A stretch of DNA of 40,040 nucleotides from JAKAQB01 sp027320105 (GCA_027320105.1 DAHVMA010000070.1:1-40040); one strand, 5' to 3'; shown: positions 24,901 to 32,399, counted from the stretch's first letter. The notes: generated by a model from the sequence alone, not told the origin. Translations and numbers: made by a program.

Positions 24901-27118
24901 GCCCCTTGCCATGCGCCAGCTCGTCGGCGACCCGCGGGTGGTCCCCCTCCCGCCGCTGCCCGAGGCCCATTGGACAGGGGAGCACCAACAGGGCGTGACG
25001 CGGGTGATGACCCCGGAGCTCGCCGAGCTCGTCGGCTACTTCATGGGTGACGGTTCCCTCAACAGCAGCGGGCTGCGGTTCTGCGTCGCTTCGGGCGACC
25101 TCGACGTCGTGGCCCGCCTGCGTGATCTCGGAAAGGCGGCATTGGGGCTGGAGGCCGTGGTGATCCCCCGGCAGGGCTACGAGGAGGTCCGGTTCGACTC
25201 CGTGCGGCTGACCATGTGGTGGGAGGCCTGTGGCTTCGCCAAGCAGGCGGCCGGAGGCCGTCCGGGCGAGGGTGGCGAAGCCCACATTCCCGACGCCGTC
25301 CTGCACGCCAACGACCCCGAAACCTACGCCGCTTTCGTTCGGGGGCTGTTCGAGGCCTGCGGCGCCACCAGCGCCGGGTGCCCGACGCTCGAGAGCACGT
25401 CTGTGCAGATGGTGCGGGACGTTCAATCGATGTCGCTGGCGCTCGGCTACCCGACGACCCTCGCGGTGCGGGGACGGACCGACCGCTGGGAGCGGGGGAC
25501 GGCACCACTGGCGGAGCTCCGCCTCCTGAGCCAAGCTGCGAACACCCGGTGGCTCGGGGAGATCGGCTTCATCGGCCGGCGGAAGAGCGCCGCTGTCCTG
25601 TCGGGCGACGCTGCGCAGGGCGCTCCGGGGGACTGGATCCCCCTGAGCCGGGAGTTGATCGACCGGCTGGCGCCGTACGACGACCGGCTGCGCAGCGTCC
25701 TTCTTCGCGAGCACTCCCGGGGTCGGGTCACCCGGCCAACGGCGCGAGAGCTCTTCGATCGCACCGGCGACGTCGAGCTCGGGCGCCTCCTCGGGTTCTT
25801 CTTCGACCGGATCGAGGCGGCGACGCTCGGCGACGAAGAGCTCACCTACGACCTGTCCGTCCCGGACACCGTCACGTACGTGGCCAACGGTTTCGTCAGC
25901 CACAACACCATCGGTCTCCTGATGGACTGTGACACGACAGGCATCGAGCCCGATCTGGGCTTGGTGAAGCTCAAGAAGCTGGTCGGCGGCGGCACGATGT
26001 CGATCGTCAACCAGACGGTGCCTCGGGCACTCACGCGACTCGGCTACACCGGCTCGCAGACTGCCGCCATCACGGCGTACATCGACGAGCACAAGTCGAT
26101 CGTCGGCGCGCCCCACCTGCGATCCGAGGACCTTCCGGTGTTCGCCTGTTCCATGGGCGACAACACCATCCACTACCGGGGCCACATCCGCATGATGGGA
26201 GCGGTGCAACCGTTCATCTCGGGCGCTATCTCCAAGACGGTCAATGTCCCAGAGGAAGTGACCATCGAAGACGTCGAGCAGCTCAACATCGAGGCCTGGC
26301 AGCTCGGGCTGAAGGCGGTTGCCATCTACAGGGACAACTGCAAGGTTGCGCAGCCACTCGCCACCGCCAAGAAGGACGCCGAGAAGGTGTCGGACGCAGC
26401 AGCCCACGATGCGGAGCTGGCGCGCAAGGTGGCCGACCTCGAGAAGGCGCTCGCCAACCAGACGACGGTTGTCGTCAAGCAGCCCATCCGGCAGCGCATG
26501 CCCCGCCGGCGCCGGTCCAACACCTTCGCGTTCCGTGTGGCGGATTGCGAGGGTTACGTCACCGTTGGCGAGTACGACGACGGGCGGCCGGGAGAGGTGT
26601 TCGTGAAGGTGGCCAAGCAGGGCTCGACCCTCGCCGGGATCATGGACGCCTTTGCCGTCTCGGTCAGCCTGGGGCTGCAGCACGGTGTGCCGCTGGCGAC
26701 GTACGTGCGCAAGTACACCAACATGCGCTTCGAGCCGGCGGGCATGACCGACGACCCCGACCTGCGGATCGCCCAGTCCCTCGTCGACTACATCTTCCGG
26801 CGGCTGGCCGTCGACTACCTGCCGTACGACGAGCGCTTGGAGCTCGGTGTCCTGACGACGGGGGAGCGGACGCAGCAGACCCTGCCCGGCGTGGAGGAGT
26901 CCACCACCCCAAACCTGTCCCTGGTCACCGACCGCGACTACGACGCCGGCGACGACGATGGCCCGCAGCTGCGGCTCGCGCCCCTGCCTCGGGAGGTGGC
27001 CAAGCCGGTCCCTGTCGAATCCGACGCCCCGTACTGCTTCCAATGCGGCGTGCAGATGCAGCGGGCGGGCAGCTGCCACGCCTGCCCGAGCTGCGGGACG
27101 ACCAGCGGCTGCTCGTGA
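21980..27118 (+). CDS. nrdJ: B12-dependent ribonucleotide reductase with two inteins
   Basis: A 1712-residue precursor; after splicing, 942 residues, normal for class II NrdJ, which reduces ribonucleotides using adenosylcobalamin. Active-site cysteines match the Thermotoga layout. Cys485 lies in SACFILSVDD when spliced. Cys691 is in SNPCSEYM and Cys702 in NSACNLASLNL, 11 residues apart. Glycine-rich FKGGSGAGVNLSRIRSS, APTG/TIGLLMDCDTTG and SIVNQTVP are also present. The C-terminus has a TSCPD-like domain and a zinc ribbon (CFQCG...CPSCG) with terminal cysteines for re-reduction. Intein 1 covers residues 148-484 and intein 2 covers 877-1309. GGGAG seven bases upstream supports the ATG at 21980. 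No nrdR is in the window. Confidence 0.96.
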   Translation: MAIAPERVGIGIRRVFTTPGQDPYDTVTWERRDARIIHWSTGAVAFEQLGVEVPSTWSVNATNILAQKYFRGTLGTPEREWSLRQVVDRVVDAITAWGRKDGYFVDDTEARTFSDELRYAIIHQRAAFNSPVWFNIGVAGVPQQGSACQPYDAPVSTPEGLVPIGRLVEEGAVGTKVYDAHGVTRVVAVKSNGVKPVLRVHTRVGVTLDVTADHLVWRSGGPGGSAFVPAGELRPGDAVSWCRTESYGTGEITHRRLSEAALAGWIQSDGEVGAASLEARTVTRDELAWVSAALQRAFPAGRLLVDEEADRRRIRVSGDDGLRDFLRRWQLSTDAAGAVPASLWGAPLPIVRAYLRSLFQARGYVADRRDGPVIGLDLDSEDVARATQLLLGRFGILAAVGDDDDGWSVAVRDLGDRSRFCEEIGFVDRHKALELEQSLAMPGRCLRDVERLEIERIEPLGERPVYDIQTESGEYLSGNVRVHNCFILSVDDSMDSILNWYTEEGIIFKGGSGAGVNLSRIRSSKEGLRGGGTASGPVSFMRGADASAGTIKSGGKTRRAAKMVILNVDHPDVQDFVWCKAIEERKARALRDAGFDMDLDGKDSHSIQYQNANNSVRVTDEFMQAVLDDADWHLRAVTDGRILQTVKARDLFREIAEAAWQCADPGLQFDTTINKWHTAPRSGRINGSNPCSEYMHVDNSACNLASLNLLAFLEPDGTFDVEGFRSTVEVAFTAQEIIVGNADYPTEKIADNSRRFRQLGIGYANLGALLMAQGLPYDSDAGRAWAASLTALLTGHAYATSARTAARMGPFAGYTENREAMLDVLRMHRDAAAHIDEDLVPPELLSAAQESWDTAVEVAQEFGVRNAQASVLAPTGCLVGGSLVATERGLVRLRSLGDPEGAEWQDLGIAVQTDDGPRAATKFYVNGLEPVVTVTTGSGYRIQGTPQHRVKVVDERTGAWEWRRFADLREGDLVPLAMRQLVGDPRVVPLPPLPEAHWTGEHQQGVTRVMTPELAELVGYFMGDGSLNSSGLRFCVASGDLDVVARLRDLGKAALGLEAVVIPRQGYEEVRFDSVRLTMWWEACGFAKQAAGGRPGEGGEAHIPDAVLHANDPETYAAFVRGLFEACGATSAGCPTLESTSVQMVRDVQSMSLALGYPTTLAVRGRTDRWERGTAPLAELRLLSQAANTRWLGEIGFIGRRKSAAVLSGDAAQGAPGDWIPLSRELIDRLAPYDDRLRSVLLREHSRGRVTRPTARELFDRTGDVELGRLLGFFFDRIEAATLGDEELTYDLSVPDTVTYVANGFVSHNTIGLLMDCDTTGIEPDLGLVKLKKLVGGGTMSIVNQTVPRALTRLGYTGSQTAAITAYIDEHKSIVGAPHLRSEDLPVFACSMGDNTIHYRGHIRMMGAVQPFISGAISKTVNVPEEVTIEDVEQLNIEAWQLGLKAVAIYRDNCKVAQPLATAKKDAEKVSDAAAHDAELARKVADLEKALANQTTVVVKQPIRQRMPRRRRSNTFAFRVADCEGYVTVGEYDDGRPGEVFVKVAKQGSTLAGIMDAFAVSVSLGLQHGVPLATYVRKYTNMRFEPAGMTDDPDLRIAQSLVDYIFRRLAVDYLPYDERLELGVLTTGERTQQTLPGVEESTTPNLSLVTDRDYDAGDDDGPQLRLAPLPREVAKPVPVESDAPYCFQCGVQMQRAGSCHACPSCGTTSGCS
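22421..23431 (+). other. intein 1 in NrdJ (337 residues)
   Basis: The intein begins with Cys1 (CQPYDAPVSTPEGLVPIG) and ends RVHN before extein Cys485. Block B is LDVTADHLVW (TxxH) and block F/G is PVYDIQTESGEYLSGNVRVHN minus its first residues, with the penultimate His and final Asn needed for cyclisation. The middle holds one LAGLIDADG-like motif, LAGWIQSDGEVG. A second motif, LRSLFQARGYV, has Arg where the catalytic Asp belongs, so the homing endonuclease looks inactive. Splicing would restore SA-CFILSVDD. The boundaries are exact by comparison with intein-free NrdJ. Confidence 0.93.
24608..25906 (+). other. intein 2 in NrdJ (433 residues)
   Basis: The intein starts at Cys877 (CLVGGSLVATERGLVRL) and ends VANGFVSHN before Thr1310, rejoining LAPTG-TIGLLMDCD. 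Block B is YRIQGTPQHRVKVVD (TxxH) and the C-terminal splice block is LTYDLSVPDTVTYVANG then FVSHN. The +1 residue is Thr, unlike intein 1. The endonuclease insert has ELVGYFMGDGSLNS as first motif. FVRGLFEACGATS is the second, with Cys in place of the catalytic Asp, so cleavage activity is doubtful. Confidence 0.93.
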
Positions 27119-27141
27119 GTGAGTGAGTGAGTGAGTGAGTG
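27115..27141 (+). repeat. GTGA microsatellite at the nrdJ stop codon
   Basis: The tetranucleotide GTGA is repeated 6.75 times. The nrdJ TGA (27116-27118) is in the first unit. Because the unit is four bases, TGA recurs in all three frames downstream, so a slipped or frameshifted ribosome would stop within about 12 bases. Confidence 0.95.
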
Positions 27142-27164
27142 CCGGCGGCAGCGCCGTCGCCGGC
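27141..27164 (+). terminator. hairpin after nrdJ
   Basis: GCCGGCG pairs with CGCCGGC, extended by a G-T and a C-G pair to a 9-bp stem with a 6-base loop, directly after the GTGA repeat. No T-run follows. It is a likely terminator by position. Confidence 0.5.
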
Positions 27165-27339
27165 CCTCGACAGGCGCCGAGCGGGTAGCTCGGTGCACAG
27201 CGGTGACCTCGGGAGATTTCACGGCCGGATCGGTCGCCAGCGCACCGACCTCGACGCACGGTGCCGGTTGGTCGAGCGGCCTGCTCAGCTGTGGCACGGG
27301 CGTCGGGCGTTGGTCGCTGCCACGGGGTAGGGCACGGTC

Positions 27340-27600
27340 GTGCCGGCACGCCTGAAGCTGGACCTCCACGACATCTACAACAACGGCGACGAGATCGACC
27401 GGGCGCTGCGGGCGGTGATGGAGGAGGCGGTGCGCAAGCGGGCCAGCGTGATCGAGATCATCCCGGGGAAGGGGAGCGGGCAGCTGAAGAAGCACGTGCT
27501 GCGCTTCCTCGACCAGCGGGAGATGAAGGCGCTGTACCACCGGGTGGAGAAGGACAGCGACAACTTCGGGCGGGTCTTCGTGCACTTCCGGTGGAAGTGA
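27340..27600 (+). CDS. stand-alone Smr-domain protein
   Basis: An 86-residue Smr domain like the C-terminus of MutS2, associated with nicking or binding of branched DNA, or with ribosome-associated RNA cleavage. Conserved parts are LKLDLHDIYNNGDE (the LDxH motif) and IEIIPGKGSGQLKKHVLRFL (the G-x-G-x-G loop), then VEKDSDNFGRVFVHF. The GTG at 27340 starts at the domain and there is no extension. It is 221 bp after nrdJ, so probably separately transcribed. A role in DNA repair is inferred only from the family. Confidence 0.88.
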   Translation: MPARLKLDLHDIYNNGDEIDRALRAVMEEAVRKRASVIEIIPGKGSGQLKKHVLRFLDQREMKALYHRVEKDSDNFGRVFVHFRWK

Positions 27601-27656
27601 CGCCGAAAGAGGGACTGCTCGCCGGAGGACCCCCGCTGTCCCCGCTGCGGGGCCGA

Positions 27657-28829
27657 TCAGCGGGCGGGCCAGGGGTGCAGGAGCTGGTCCAGGCCGCGCT
27701 TGGCGATCTCGTTGCTCACGATCAACCGCTGGATCTCGCTGGTGCCCTCCCAGATGCGATCGACGCGGATGTCCCGGTAGAGCCGCTCCACCGCGTACTC
27801 CCGCATATAGCCCCGGCCGCCGAAGATCTGCACGGCCCGGTCGATCACCCGGCCGGCCGCCTCCGACGCGACCGTCTTCGCCATGGCGGCCTTGGCGTGC
27901 ACCAGCTTGCGGGGCATGCCTGCGTCGCACTCGGACGCCACCTGGTAGGTGAGGGCCCGCATGGTCGCGATGTCCATCGCGCTGTCGGCGAGCATGCCCT
28001 CGATCATCTGGTTGTCCATGAGCACCCGGCCGAACTGGCGGCGGGCCCGGGCCCACTCGGTCGCCTCCCGCAGGGCGCGCTCCGCCGCGCCGGCGCAGCG
28101 CGCCGCGATCATGAGGCGCTCCTCGACGAACCACTCCCGCGTCAGCTCGGCACCCGCCCCCACGCCTCCGAGCACCGAGGCCCCAGCGACCCGCACCCCC
28201 TCGAGGGTGAAGATGGGGTGCTTGTAGACGAAGGTGTGCATGTAGCGGGGGGTGCGCTTGATGCTCACGCCGGGCGTGTCCCGGTCCACCAGGAACAACG
28301 TGGGCAGGTGGTCGGGCTCCACGATCGCCATGACGATGAGGAAGTCGGCCACGTCCCCAACGGTCACGAACCACTTCTCGCCGTCGAGGCGGTAGCCGTC
28401 GCCGTCGGGCGTCGCCGTTGTCGTGATGGCCGTGAAGTCGGAGCCGGCCGATTCCTCGGTCACGGCGTAGCTGTCCCGCCGGTCGCCCCGGGCGGCCGGC
28501 AGGAGGTAGCGCTCGCGCTGAACGGCGTCACACGCCGTGAGGGCGTTCGCCGGCCGCCACACAACGTCCCACAAGGCGTTGGTGAGCTGGCCCAGCTCCT
28601 CTTGCACCAGGACCTGATCGAGCACCGACAGGCCCTGGCCGCCCCACTCCTCGGGAACGTTGACGGCGTTGAGGCGAAGCTCGAGGACGTGCGCCCTGAG
28701 CTCCGTGAGGGTCTCGGCCGGCAGGCCGTCGCCCTCCTCGCACGCCTGCTCGAACGGTGCGATCAGCTTCGTCAGCTCGGCAGCTCGCGCCTTCAGCTCG
28801 TTCTGGGCAGGGGTGTAGGTGAGATCCAC
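27657..28829 (-). CDS. acyl-CoA dehydrogenase
   Basis: A 390-residue flavoenzyme introducing a trans-2 double bond into acyl-CoA. Signatures are YAVTEESAGSDFTAITTTAT (FAD/substrate), GEKWFVTVGD, the helical C-terminal domain with ARARRQFGRVLMDNQMIEGM, and IFGGRGYMREYAVERLYRD. The tail WEGTSEIQRLIV carries the catalytic Glu region. The GTG at 28829 is supported by GAGGAGG just upstream and by an extended -10 promoter within about 30 bp. The TetR gene upstream on the same strand is a plausible regulator. It belongs to an acyl-CoA cluster with the SDR and acyl-CoA synthetase; chain length is unknown. Confidence 0.95.
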   Translation of the reverse strand: MDLTYTPAQNELKARAAELTKLIAPFEQACEEGDGLPAETLTELRAHVLELRLNAVNVPEEWGGQGLSVLDQVLVQEELGQLTNALWDVVWRPANALTACDAVQRERYLLPAARGDRRDSYAVTEESAGSDFTAITTTATPDGDGYRLDGEKWFVTVGDVADFLIVMAIVEPDHLPTLFLVDRDTPGVSIKRTPRYMHTFVYKHPIFTLEGVRVAGASVLGGVGAGAELTREWFVEERLMIAARCAGAAERALREATEWARARRQFGRVLMDNQMIEGMLADSAMDIATMRALTYQVASECDAGMPRKLVHAKAAMAKTVASEAAGRVIDRAVQIFGGRGYMREYAVERLYRDIRVDRIWEGTSEIQRLIVSNEIAKRGLDQLLHPWPAR

Positions 28830-28841
28830 GGCCGGCCTCCT

Positions 28842-28871
28842 CTGTCAACTCGACCGATCATAACATGACAG
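28842..28871 (-). promoter_or_regulatory. promoter and operator-like repeat before the acyl-CoA dehydrogenase
   Basis: On the minus strand, TGTTATGAT (28857-28865) is an extended -10 element, placing the start of transcription near 28850. It is flanked by the perfect inverted repeat CTGTCA (28842-28847) / TGACAG (28866-28871) with an 18-bp gap, a plausible site for the adjacent TetR protein. Confidence 0.5.
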
Positions 28872-28876
28872 ACGTA

Positions 28877-29485
28877 CTACAAAGAGCGGGAGGCCGGGGA
28901 GCGCAGTGCGGCGAGGTAGTCGGTGGTGAGCTGCACCAGCCGCCGGCGCGAGAGCCGCTCGGGCTCGAAGACCGCCTGGATGCTCAGGCCGTCGACGAGC
29001 GCGGCGAGCCGGCGGGCCTCGTTGGCGGGACGGAGGTCGGCGGGGACCTCGCCGGCGTGCACGGCTTCCTCGAAGTGGCGGCGGAGCAGCGCCCGCCACT
29101 CGCCGTAGTAGCGCCGTTGCTCAGCGGCGAGGTCCCCGTCGCCGAACGCCCGGCTCCAGAAGTTGAGCCAGACGGTCATCTCGAGGGTCTGTTCCTCGCC
29201 GACGGGGAGCACGGACCCGACAACCGCCTCGAGGGCCGCCAGGCCTGACATGCCCGCCGTCCGGGCGGTGATCCGGTGGCGCTCCCGGTCCCAGACCTGC
29301 CGCAGGGCGGTGCGGAGGATCTCGTCCTTGTCGCGGAAGTAGTGGCTGATGACGCCGGTCGAGTAGCCCGCCTCGACCGCGATGTCCCTGATGCTCACCC
29401 GGTCCAGCCCGACGCGGGCGACGAGTCGCCAGGTCGCCTCCACGACCTGCTCGCGCCGGGCTTGTCGATCGACGATCTTCGGCAC
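28877..29485 (-). CDS. TetR-family regulator (BetI-like C-terminus)
   Basis: A 202-residue repressor. The TetR helix-turn-helix is clear: ATWRLVARVGLDRVSIRDIA, then EAGYSTGVISHYFRDKDEIL (residues about 16-60). The ligand domain, with WLNFWSRAFGDGDLAAEQRR and ANEARRLAALVDGLSIQAVF, resembles the BetI/AcrR C-terminal class common in acyl-CoA-responsive regulators. The GTG at 29485 gives the expected short N-terminal arm. It lies upstream of the acyl-CoA dehydrogenase on the same strand and divergent from the SDR. Both are candidate targets, probably with an acyl-CoA ligand (inference). Confidence 0.92.
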   Translation of the reverse strand: MPKIVDRQARREQVVEATWRLVARVGLDRVSIRDIAVEAGYSTGVISHYFRDKDEILRTALRQVWDRERHRITARTAGMSGLAALEAVVGSVLPVGEEQTLEMTVWLNFWSRAFGDGDLAAEQRRYYGEWRALLRRHFEEAVHAGEVPADLRPANEARRLAALVDGLSIQAVFEPERLSRRRLVQLTTDYLAALRSPASRSL

Positions 29486-29502
29486 CTTCAGCCCACTCCC
29501 GT

Positions 29503-29508
29503 TAGGAT
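29503..29508 (+). promoter_or_regulatory. -10 element for a possibly leaderless SDR mRNA
   Basis: TAGGAT fits the TANNNT -10 pattern. Spacing places transcription start near 29515, which is in frame with the SDR. No ribosome site follows, so the mRNA may be leaderless. There is no good -35. Confidence 0.35.
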
Positions 29509-29514
29509 CGGGCG

Positions 29515-30354
29515 ACGCCCCGGTCGGTCCTCGCCCCTGACGCCAACGCCGGCGCCGTAGCGCTCGTCTCGGGCGGCGGCACGGGCATCGGGCGCGCCAC
29601 CGCGCTGGAACTGGCCCGTACCGGGGCGGACGTGGTCGTGTGCGGGCGGCGTGCCGGTTTGCTCGAGGAGACCGTGGCTGCCGTCGAGGAGGCCGGCGGC
29701 ACGGCGCTGGCGGTCCCCTCTGACCTGCGTGAGCACGACGCGGTGGTGGCTGTCGTGGACGCCGCCGTCGATCGCTTCGGTTGCGTGGACGTGCTCGTCA
29801 ACAACGCGGGGGGTCAGTTCGCCGCCGCACCGGAGGAGATCAGCGCCAACGGGTGGAGGGCGGTGCACCGCTTGTCGGTGGAGGCGGTTTGGGACCTCAC
29901 CCACGAGGTTGCGACCCGCTCGATGATCCCGAGACGACGTGGGGTGGTCGTGTTCATCGGGTTCAGCCCGCGCCGTGGCCTGCCCGACATGGTGCATGCG
30001 GCCGCCGCCCGGGCAGCGGTGGAGAACCTCGCCGGGGGCCTGGCCTGCGCTTGGAGCCGCTACGGGATCCGCTCGGTGTGCGTAAGCCCGGGCAACATCG
30101 CCACCGAGGCGCTCGACGGCTACGGGGAGCAGGCCGTTGCCGCATGGGGGCGGTCGGTGCCGCTCGGGCGGCTCGGGACCGCTGACGAGGTCGCGACGGT
30201 GATCGCCTTCCTCGCGTCGGTCGGGGCGGCGTACGTCACCGGTTCGACCGTGCTCGTCGACGGGGGCGCCGACGCCTGGGGACAGGGCGGACCGCCGCCC
30301 GCGCGTCACAGCGACCCGACGGTGGACACGACCAGCCGGGCGTCTACACCGTAG
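29515..30354 (+). CDS. short-chain dehydrogenase/reductase, no canonical start
   Basis: A dehydrogenase of the SDR superfamily. The cofactor loop is ALVSGGGTGIGRATALELA, then VNNAGGQFAAAPEEI and the C-terminal VTGSTVLVDGGADAWG. The usual Tyr-x3-Lys is replaced by MVHAAAARAAVENL, resembling the dienoyl/enoyl-CoA reductase-like clade. The frame between the in-frame TAG at 29503 and the GTG at 29632 has no ATG, GTG or TTG, yet the glycine loop lies before 29632. ACG at 29515 (the likely first base of the mRNA) or GTC at 29527 are candidates, as is a sequence error. The boundary is tentative. The 3' end overlaps the convergent acyl-CoA synthetase gene by 49 bp. Confidence 0.85.
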   Translation, partial: TPRSVLAPDANAGAVALVSGGGTGIGRATALELARTGADVVVCGRRAGLLEETVAAVEEAGGTALAVPSDLREHDAVVAVVDAAVDRFGCVDVLVNNAGGQFAAAPEEISANGWRAVHRLSVEAVWDLTHEVATRSMIPRRRGVVVFIGFSPRRGLPDMVHAAAARAAVENLAGGLACAWSRYGIRSVCVSPGNIATEALDGYGEQAVAAWGRSVPLGRLGTADEVATVIAFLASVGAAYVTGSTVLVDGGADAWGQGGPPPARHSDPTVDTTSRASTP

Positions 30355-32399
30355 GCGCCGGCGTGCCCGACGACGAGAGGGTTGACCTCGAGCTCCGCGA
30401 CGGCGGGGTGGGCGGCGGCCGCCTGGGAGAGGGCTGCGGCGGCGGCGCCGGCCGCGGCCACGTCGAGGGCCGGCCGGCCCCGGGCCCCTGTCAGCAGCGG
30501 TGCACCCCGTAGGGACCTGACCAGCGCCTCCCCCTGGACGGCGGTGAGCGGGGCGAGGGCGGCGGCCACGTCGCCAAGGACCTCGGTGTGGACGCCCCCC
30601 AACCCGACGACGGCGACCGGGCCGAAGCGGGGATCGCGCACGCAGCCGACGAGCAGCTCGACCGCCCCGTCGAGGGGCACCATGGTCTCGACCGACAGGG
30701 GCGCCGGCCCGAGGCGTGACCACAGGTCGGCGGCAGCACGGGCGAGTTGGTCCTCGTCGCCGACGTCGAGGACCACCCCGCCCTGGTCGGACTTGTGCTC
30801 GAGCGCCACCGCCTTGACCACGACCGGCCAGCCGAGGAGATCGGCCGCCACGGTCGCCTCGCTGATGTCGGAGACGCGGTGGGCGGCGACGAGAGGGAAC
30901 CCGTGGGACTCGAGCAGCGCCCGCGCCGCGAAGTAGCCGCCCAACGCCGGACCGGGGCACGGCGCCGGCAGGTCCGGCACGCCGAGCGGCGGTTGGGTCG
31001 CGCGCCGCCACAGCCGTGCGGCCACCCAGGCGGCGTCGGCGACGTCCAGGAACACCGGGATGCCGCCGGCTCGTAGCCGGCCGACTGGTGAGTCGGGGTC
31101 CGTTCGGCTGTTTCCGGCGGGCATGGTGTTGGCGTACATGGTGTGCGTGAGGACGGGCTTGCCCGACTTGGCTGCTTGCTCGACCATCGTGGAGGCGACC
31201 TCGAGCTCGACCGCGGCGATCTCCGGCCCGTAGTCCCCGTAGCCCCCGAAATATCCGGTCATGAGGACAGCATCGACGTCGTCGGCGTCGAGCAGGGTTC
31301 CGAGCACGCGGGAGAACGACCACAGGTCCTTCTCGCCCGCGCCGGCCAGGTCGACGGGATTGGCGGTGCCCCCGGCCGTGCCGGTGGCATCTGCGAGCCG
31401 CGCCGCCAGGTCGGCATCGAAGGCGGGCACGACCAGGCCGCTGCGCTCGGCCACGTCGGCGGCGATGGCACCGTGACCGCCGCCGTCGGCCAGGATCCCC
31501 ACCTTCGGTCCCCGTGGGGCCGGCACGAGGAGCCCCTGGACGAGGTTGATCAGCTCCTTCGGAGTGGTGACGCGTTGGATGCCGGCGGCGCGGCAGGCGG
31601 CGTCGATGGATCGCTCCCCTGACACCATCGCGCCGGTGTGGGACCGGGCGGCGCGCTCCGCTGCTCCTCCGCCACCGACGGAGATCATGACGACCGGCTT
31701 GCCTGACCGGGCGATCGCCTCAGCGGCTCGTAGGAAGCGGCGCCCGTCGCGGACGTCCTCGCAGTAGACGGTGACGGCCTCGACCGTGGGGGAGCGGCCG
31801 AAGTCCTCGACGAGATCGGCGACCTCGAGGTCGGCCTGGTTGCCGATGGACGCGAAGCGGGAGAAGCCCAGGCCGGCGGCGCCGGCGAGCATGCCGAGCT
31901 CCAGGGCGAGGTTGCCGCTCTGGGAGATGAGGCCGATGCTCCCTTCTGGTAGATCGTTGGATGCCAGGTGGAGATCGGCGGCGGTGTCGGCCAGGCCAAG
32001 GCAGTTGGGCCCGAGCAGCACGGCGCCGGCGGCCCGGATGCGTTCGACGGCGGCCCGCTCGCGCGCCGCTCCCTGCGGACCGGTCTCGGCCAGGCCGGCG
32101 GTGATGCCGAGCAGCGCCGTGGCGCCCGCCTCCAAGGCGTCGTCCACGGCCTGTTCGAACGACGTCGCCGGGACGCATAGGACCACGAGCTCGGGCTTTG
32201 CCGGCAGCTCGCGCAGCGACGGGTACGCCCGGCGACCGAGCACGGTCGCCGCCCGGCGGTTGACGAGGTAGACGTCGCGGCGGTGCTCGCCCCGCAGCGC
32301 GTTGCGGGCCAGCCAATGGCCCCACTTCCGCTGATCGTCGGAGGCCCCGAGCACGGCGAGCGACCTCGGGTCGAAGAGCGGCCGCAGGTCCCGGGTCAA
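30306..32399 (-). CDS. acyl-CoA synthetase, NDP-forming
   Basis: A 697-residue fused acetyl/acyl-CoA synthetase (ADP-forming type), linking acyl-CoA hydrolysis to nucleotide phosphorylation or activating acids. The CoA-binding Rossmann start reads LFDPRSLAVLGASDDQRKWG. LLGPNCLGLADT and ISQSGNLALELGMLA are ligase-alpha motifs, and DGGGHGAIAADVAERSG contains the likely phosphohistidine loop. An ATP-grasp domain fills the C-terminus (ALLESHGFPLVAAHRV, WPVVVKAVALEHKSDQGGV, ELEVNPLVV). The TTG at 32399 gives the family's usual N-terminus (TRDLRPLFDP); a GTG nine bases earlier is the alternative. It converges on and overlaps the SDR. An ABC-ATPase relic lies upstream. Confidence 0.92.
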   Translation of the reverse strand: MTRDLRPLFDPRSLAVLGASDDQRKWGHWLARNALRGEHRRDVYLVNRRAATVLGRRAYPSLRELPAKPELVVLCVPATSFEQAVDDALEAGATALLGITAGLAETGPQGAARERAAVERIRAAGAVLLGPNCLGLADTAADLHLASNDLPEGSIGLISQSGNLALELGMLAGAAGLGFSRFASIGNQADLEVADLVEDFGRSPTVEAVTVYCEDVRDGRRFLRAAEAIARSGKPVVMISVGGGGAAERAARSHTGAMVSGERSIDAACRAAGIQRVTTPKELINLVQGLLVPAPRGPKVGILADGGGHGAIAADVAERSGLVVPAFDADLAARLADATGTAGGTANPVDLAGAGEKDLWSFSRVLGTLLDADDVDAVLMTGYFGGYGDYGPEIAAVELEVASTMVEQAAKSGKPVLTHTMYANTMPAGNSRTDPDSPVGRLRAGGIPVFLDVADAAWVAARLWRRATQPPLGVPDLPAPCPGPALGGYFAARALLESHGFPLVAAHRVSDISEATVAADLLGWPVVVKAVALEHKSDQGGVVLDVGDEDQLARAAADLWSRLGPAPLSVETMVPLDGAVELLVGCVRDPRFGPVAVVGLGGVHTEVLGDVAAALAPLTAVQGEALVRSLRGAPLLTGARGRPALDVAAAGAAAAALSQAAAAHPAVAELEVNPLVVGHAGAYGVDARLVVSTVGSL

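Noticed and set aside
24662..27349. 895-codon open frame on the minus strand across nrdJ
   Set aside because: It lies antisense to a certain gene. Long opposite-strand frames arise from strong GC third-position bias, and the translation matches no family and is low in complexity.
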